Source of the DNA: Bacillota bacterium
Lineage (GTDB): Bacteria > Bacillota > Thermincolia > Thermincolales > UBA2595
DNA length: 34,252 nt
NCBI GenBank assembly: GCA_021847735.1
Contig: JAJZQD010000019.1
Location: forward strand, 1 to 34,252
Direction of reading: 5' to 3'
Made by a program: the position numbers and the translations under genes. Under the pieces are notes generated by a model. That model ran no database searches and had not been told where the DNA came from. It saw nothing but the letters and a program-made list of their open reading frames with translations. Positions 32,583-34,252 of this stretch are shown here, one piece after another. How positions within the stretch are numbered: position 1 is the stretch's first letter; the number at the start of each line of letters is the position of its first letter.

Positions 32583-33082
32583 TAACTTCTCCCCCCTAAC
32601 TTAGCCCATGGCTGATGCGGGTCGTGACAGCCTACACAGGCAACGCCGCCACTGTGCATCTGCAGCGTAACTGTGGCAATTTGCTGATCTGTTCTTCCGG
32701 CGATATCCTTATGGCACGCGCCGCATAACTCCGCATTGCCTTCAATTTTGGGAGATTGCTCTGAGGGTTTCGCTACGTGTTTTGCCGCCGGACCGTGGCA
32801 GGTCTGGCAGTCCATCTTTCCGTGTTCTGCCGAAGACAGGGCCTGAAACACGTTCTGGTGACACTGACCACATGTACTGTTGCCGCCTCCTGCGTAATTT
32901 ACCGGTCTGGAAGCCACTTCACTTACGCTGTCTCCCCTGTAGCGCCCGTACTGCCCGAAGGATTTCGGAATAATCATCTGCCGGGCAAAGCCGAATAACA
33001 CCACTACAATGACCAGTATCATTGTTATCCTACCAAGTGCACTCTGAATAAATGAACTTCCACCCTCTTTTCTTCCTGCCAC
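32582..33082 (-). CDS. Membrane-anchored tetraheme cytochrome c
   Basis: A 166-residue protein; GTG 33082 is preferred, 8 nt after AAGGAG, over GTG 33091, which abuts it. TM anchor ~18-36 (ITMILVIVVVLFGFARQMI). Outside are four CxxCH motifs: CGQCH, CQTCH, CGACH and CVGCH, with further His such as HGKMDCQTCHGPAAKH as possible sixth ligands. It resembles the small cytochrome subunit that begins Nrf-like and cytochrome-FeS-NrfD operons. First gene of a five-gene operon; its promoter is probably the TATAAT on the minus strand at ~33228-33233, with CTGACT 18 bp upstream. Role: electron exchange between NrfD and external carriers. Confidence 0.9.
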   Translation of the reverse strand: MAGRKEGGSSFIQSALGRITMILVIVVVLFGFARQMIIPKSFGQYGRYRGDSVSEVASRPVNYAGGGNSTCGQCHQNVFQALSSAEHGKMDCQTCHGPAAKHVAKPSEQSPKIEGNAELCGACHKDIAGRTDQQIATVTLQMHSGGVACVGCHDPHQPWAKLGGRS

Positions 33083-33091
33083 TGTTTCCAC

Positions 33092-33432
33092 TCCTTATCG
33101 TTTACTCTTGTTCATTACTTATTGCCTGGTACCGGTGGAGTGAGTGTCCTTAGTCCCGGGATTGATTTTTCCTATCCTGAAGGACCTTACACCATCCCCA
33201 CATTGTAATTGCTTTTGTTAACAATATTATAATTGGGACGGAAAAGAAAAGTCAGGGTCAACAGTACCCAAAAAACTCTAGGATGTCAGGGGTAATTGTC
33301 CTTTTTATCATAGTCCGGCAGGGGCACTTGCCTCGGGTATATTGGGAACCTTTTTTGATATTAAAGGGCACTGGAAATGCGCGCATATTTCAGTTCCCTC
33401 TGTGCGCGCCTTTCTGTACTACATACCTTGCA
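33092..33432. other. Intergenic region between cytochrome operon and response regulator
   Basis: No gene seen. It holds the likely promoter of the cytochrome operon (minus strand CTGACT-18-TATAAT, about 33228-33257) and an imperfect 25-bp palindrome with a GCGCGC centre (33369-33393, ACTGGAAAT...ATATTTCAGT) of unknown use. Confidence 0.45.
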
Positions 33433-33463
33433 TAAAAAAAAGAGCCTGACACATTGTCAGGCT
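33432..33463 (-). terminator. Terminator overlapping the stop codon of the NarL-type regulator gene
   Basis: AGCCTGAC (33443-33450) and GTCAGGCT (33456-33463) form an 8-bp stem; on the minus strand it is followed by CTTTTTTTT. The stop codon TGA (33459-33457) lies in the stem. Confidence 0.9.
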
Positions 33464-34107
33464 TGATTCTGTATGCTTCTCTTGGCAGCATATGCTGCTG
33501 CCTCGGTGCGGTTAACCAGGTTTAGCTTGGCCAGGATACTGCTAACATAGTTCCGCACGGTCTTTTCGCTAAGGTATATCTTTTCTGCTATTTCCTTGTT
33601 GGTTTTCCCCTCGGCGATAAGAACCAGGACTTTTTTCTCCTGTACAGTAAGTTGTTCCAAGGCATCATGGGTCTTTTGCCCGTTGCGGCGCATCTGGTCC
33701 AGAAGTTTTTTTGTCACCACCGAATCCAGCAATGACTCATCCCGGTACGCTGCCCTGATTGCCCTGATTATCTCGTCACTCCCCACATCCTTGAGGACAT
33801 ATCCTTTGGCCCCGGCAAAAATAGATTCCATCAGCATATCTTCTTCGCCGTAAGAGGTCAAAATAATAACCTTGGTTTGGGGAAAACAACTGCAGATTTC
33901 ACGGCAGGCATCAATACCACTGCTCTTTTTAAGGCAGATGTCCATGGTTACCACATCGGGACGGAATTGCTCTGTCTTTAACAGTGCCTCTCCCAGGCTA
34001 TTGGCCCCGTCTACAACTTCCATGTCCGGATACTGCTCGATAAAATGCGTCAATCCCATCCTGACAATTTCGTGATCGTCTACAACCAGAACCTTGATTT
34101 TTCCCAT
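33457..34107 (-). CDS. NarL/LuxR-family response regulator
   Basis: A 216-residue protein. ATG 34107 is chosen from AAAGGAG ~10 nt upstream; the longer frame to 34236 has no homologous sequence. Receiver domain: Asp10-Asp11, phospho-acceptor Asp56 (VVTMDICLKKSSG), conserved Thr (ILTSYG) and Lys (YVLKD). The usual Met-Pro after the phospho-Asp is replaced by LKKSS. The C-terminal LuxR helix-turn-helix is LTVQEKKVLVLIAEGKTNKEIAEKIYLSEKTVRNYVSSILAKL. No kinase adjoins inside the window; it may lie to the right. Likely target: the neighbouring respiratory genes, since its upstream DNA shares CATATGT and CAACTGACA with the decaheme promoter. Confidence 0.94.
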   Translation of the reverse strand: MGKIKVLVVDDHEIVRMGLTHFIEQYPDMEVVDGANSLGEALLKTEQFRPDVVTMDICLKKSSGIDACREICSCFPQTKVIILTSYGEEDMLMESIFAGAKGYVLKDVGSDEIIRAIRAAYRDESLLDSVVTKKLLDQMRRNGQKTHDALEQLTVQEKKVLVLIAEGKTNKEIAEKIYLSEKTVRNYVSSILAKLNLVNRTEAAAYAAKRSIQNQA

Positions 34108-34174
34108 ATAAATCGAATCTCCTTTCATTTCCAGAAGGATTGCCTTAAATTTATCATAACGGCGGTACCGGTGA

Positions 34175-34188
34175 CAACTGACATATGT
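34175..34188. promoter_or_regulatory. Shared motif upstream of the NarL-type regulator
   Basis: CAACTGACA (34175-34183) runs into CATATGT (34182-34188). Both strings also occur upstream of the decaheme gene (26968-26976; 26927 and 26947). On the minus strand TTGTCA (a weak -35) lies just downstream, so a protein bound here would sit next to the promoter. Confidence 0.4.
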
Positions 34189-34252
34189 ACCATATTCACA
34201 GCAAATCTGACACCGATGTAAAGTCACCCGCTCCACGGAAATCTACATTACT

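Noticed and set aside
33228-33263. TTGACC as -35 for the cytochrome operon promoter
   Set aside because: It is 24 bp from TATAAT; the weaker CTGACT at 18 bp is the more plausible -35.
33369-33393. Imperfect palindrome with GCGCGC centre
   Set aside because: One bulged position in each arm, no adjacent promoter element and no second copy; noted in the intergenic feature only.

Overview
The window looks like chromosomal DNA of an anaerobic, respiring Gram-positive bacterium of the Peptococcaceae/Thermincola/Desulfotomaculum kind. This is an inference. It rests on strong AGGAGG ribosome sites, lipoprotein and membrane-anchored multiheme c-type cytochromes, an NrfD-type quinone module, VanW- and MerR-type genes, and no outer-membrane proteins. 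No rRNA, tRNA, CRISPR array or intact transposase was seen.

Layout. 1-3.1 kb: the 3' part of a DMT/EamA transporter with a very His-rich tail, then a yyaL-like thioredoxin-domain gene broken by a 16-bp insertion exactly at its CxxC site. 3.3-6.3 kb: a small membrane protein, a triheme lipoprotein, a Gln-rich small protein and a VanW lipoprotein, with two copies of a long palindromic hairpin element between them. 6.5-11.1 kb: a secreted beta-propeller protein, then an OmpR-type regulator whose partner histidine kinase has lost its HisKA domain and its reading frame, and a small secreted helical protein. 11.2-12.8 kb: a MerR regulator and an ICMT-like methyltransferase behind a textbook 19-bp-spacer MerR promoter. 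13.1-16.7 kb: a tandem-repeat protein and an AT-rich two-gene HerA ATPase plus DUF4297/Cap4-like nuclease module (a known type of anti-phage system), bracketed by a 13-bp inverted repeat. 16.7-17.5 kb: a non-coding tract of dispersed modular repeats.

17.5-26.9 kb: a six-gene MacA/MacB-type export operon that ends with its own NtrB/NtrC-like two-component pair. It starts with a near-perfect sigma-54 promoter and two tandem 16-bp dyads spaced 21 bp apart, so the operon appears to be a self-contained, sigma-54-driven autoregulated export circuit. This is the best-supported regulatory discovery here. It is preceded by a DHA2-type MFS exporter and its MarR regulator.

27-34.2 kb: a respiratory region. 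It has a decaheme membrane-anchored cytochrome, a sensor-like HAMP protein with no output domain, a block of repeats and hairpins, then a divergent operon (tetraheme cytochrome, Tat-exported four-cluster ferredoxin, NrfD membrane subunit, two paralogous small membrane proteins) and a NarL-type response regulator. No molybdoenzyme catalytic subunit is present, so the module probably links the menaquinone pool to periplasmic or surface cytochromes. The decaheme and NarL-regulator genes share short upstream motifs.
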